Below are positions 31,132 to 32,109 of a stretch of DNA of 32,109 nt, piece by piece. Under the pieces are notes generated by a model. The model was not told where the DNA came from. It did not search any database and saw nothing but the letters and a program-made list of their open reading frames with translations. The stretch comes from Amphimedon queenslandica (Eukaryota > Porifera > Demospongiae > Haplosclerida > Niphatidae), in assembly GCF_000090795.2 (NCBI RefSeq), contig NW_003546280.1, positions 8,988 to 41,096 of the forward strand, written 5' to 3'. Position numbers and translations under genes: made by a program. Positions within the stretch are counted from its first letter, which is position 1; each line of letters starts with the position of its first letter.

Positions 31132-32109
<978 letters not shown>

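Overview
The window looks like a compact genome of an early-branching animal, most likely a demosponge similar to Amphimedon (inference). The reasons are many short introns (often 45-60 bp) with GT-AG borders, AT-rich intergenic DNA, abundant TACATG, CT and ATT microsatellites, and animal-specific genes: Eph-type receptors, an ADAM17-like sheddase, a full Sec3/EXOC1, and SH3BP5. I built the gene models by joining exons by hand from splice signals, reading frame and remembered family motifs. All complete models close in frame except EXOC1, which is interrupted by a 265-base assembly gap.

Layout, left to right. (1) 262-2789 (+): a receptor with complete Eph extracellular architecture (ligand-binding domain, Cys-rich region, two FN3 domains, membrane span) but a short tyrosine-bearing tail in place of kinase and SAM domains. 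(2) 3153-4310 (+): a reduced tandem relative with only the Eph-type ligand-binding domain, a Ser/Thr-rich stalk and a membrane span. (3) 6214-4606 (-): NSMCE2/MMS21 SUMO ligase. (4) 6329-11278 (+): an AGBL2/3-like cytosolic carboxypeptidase, head to head with NSMCE2. (5) 11779-18470 (+): EXOC1. (6) 21281-18854 (-): SH3BP5-like Rab11 GEF. (7) 21452-24147 (+): three-domain TXNDC5-like disulfide isomerase, head to head with SH3BP5. (8) 24415-25967 (+): a shortened tandem TXNDC5 paralog in which both active sites have lost one cysteine. (9) 26221-30831 (+): ADAM17-like metalloprotease. (10) 31132 to the window end (+): the 5' part of an arylsulfatase.

The genes are not an operon, but several share themes of cell-surface signalling and the secretory route: Eph-like receptors, an ADAM sheddase, ER oxidoreductases, an exocyst subunit, a Rab11 regulator and a sulfatase. 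The most notable signals are the two kinase-less Eph-type receptors in tandem, the TXNDC5 paralog with complementary cysteine losses and a hybrid domain, a ~186-bp tandem repeat with a 20-bp perfect palindrome in introns of several genes in both orientations, a 247-bp element with perfect 39-bp inverted ends in an ADAM17 intron, and a shared GGGCGTGGC motif near the start of several genes. I saw no tRNA, rRNA or CRISPR array.
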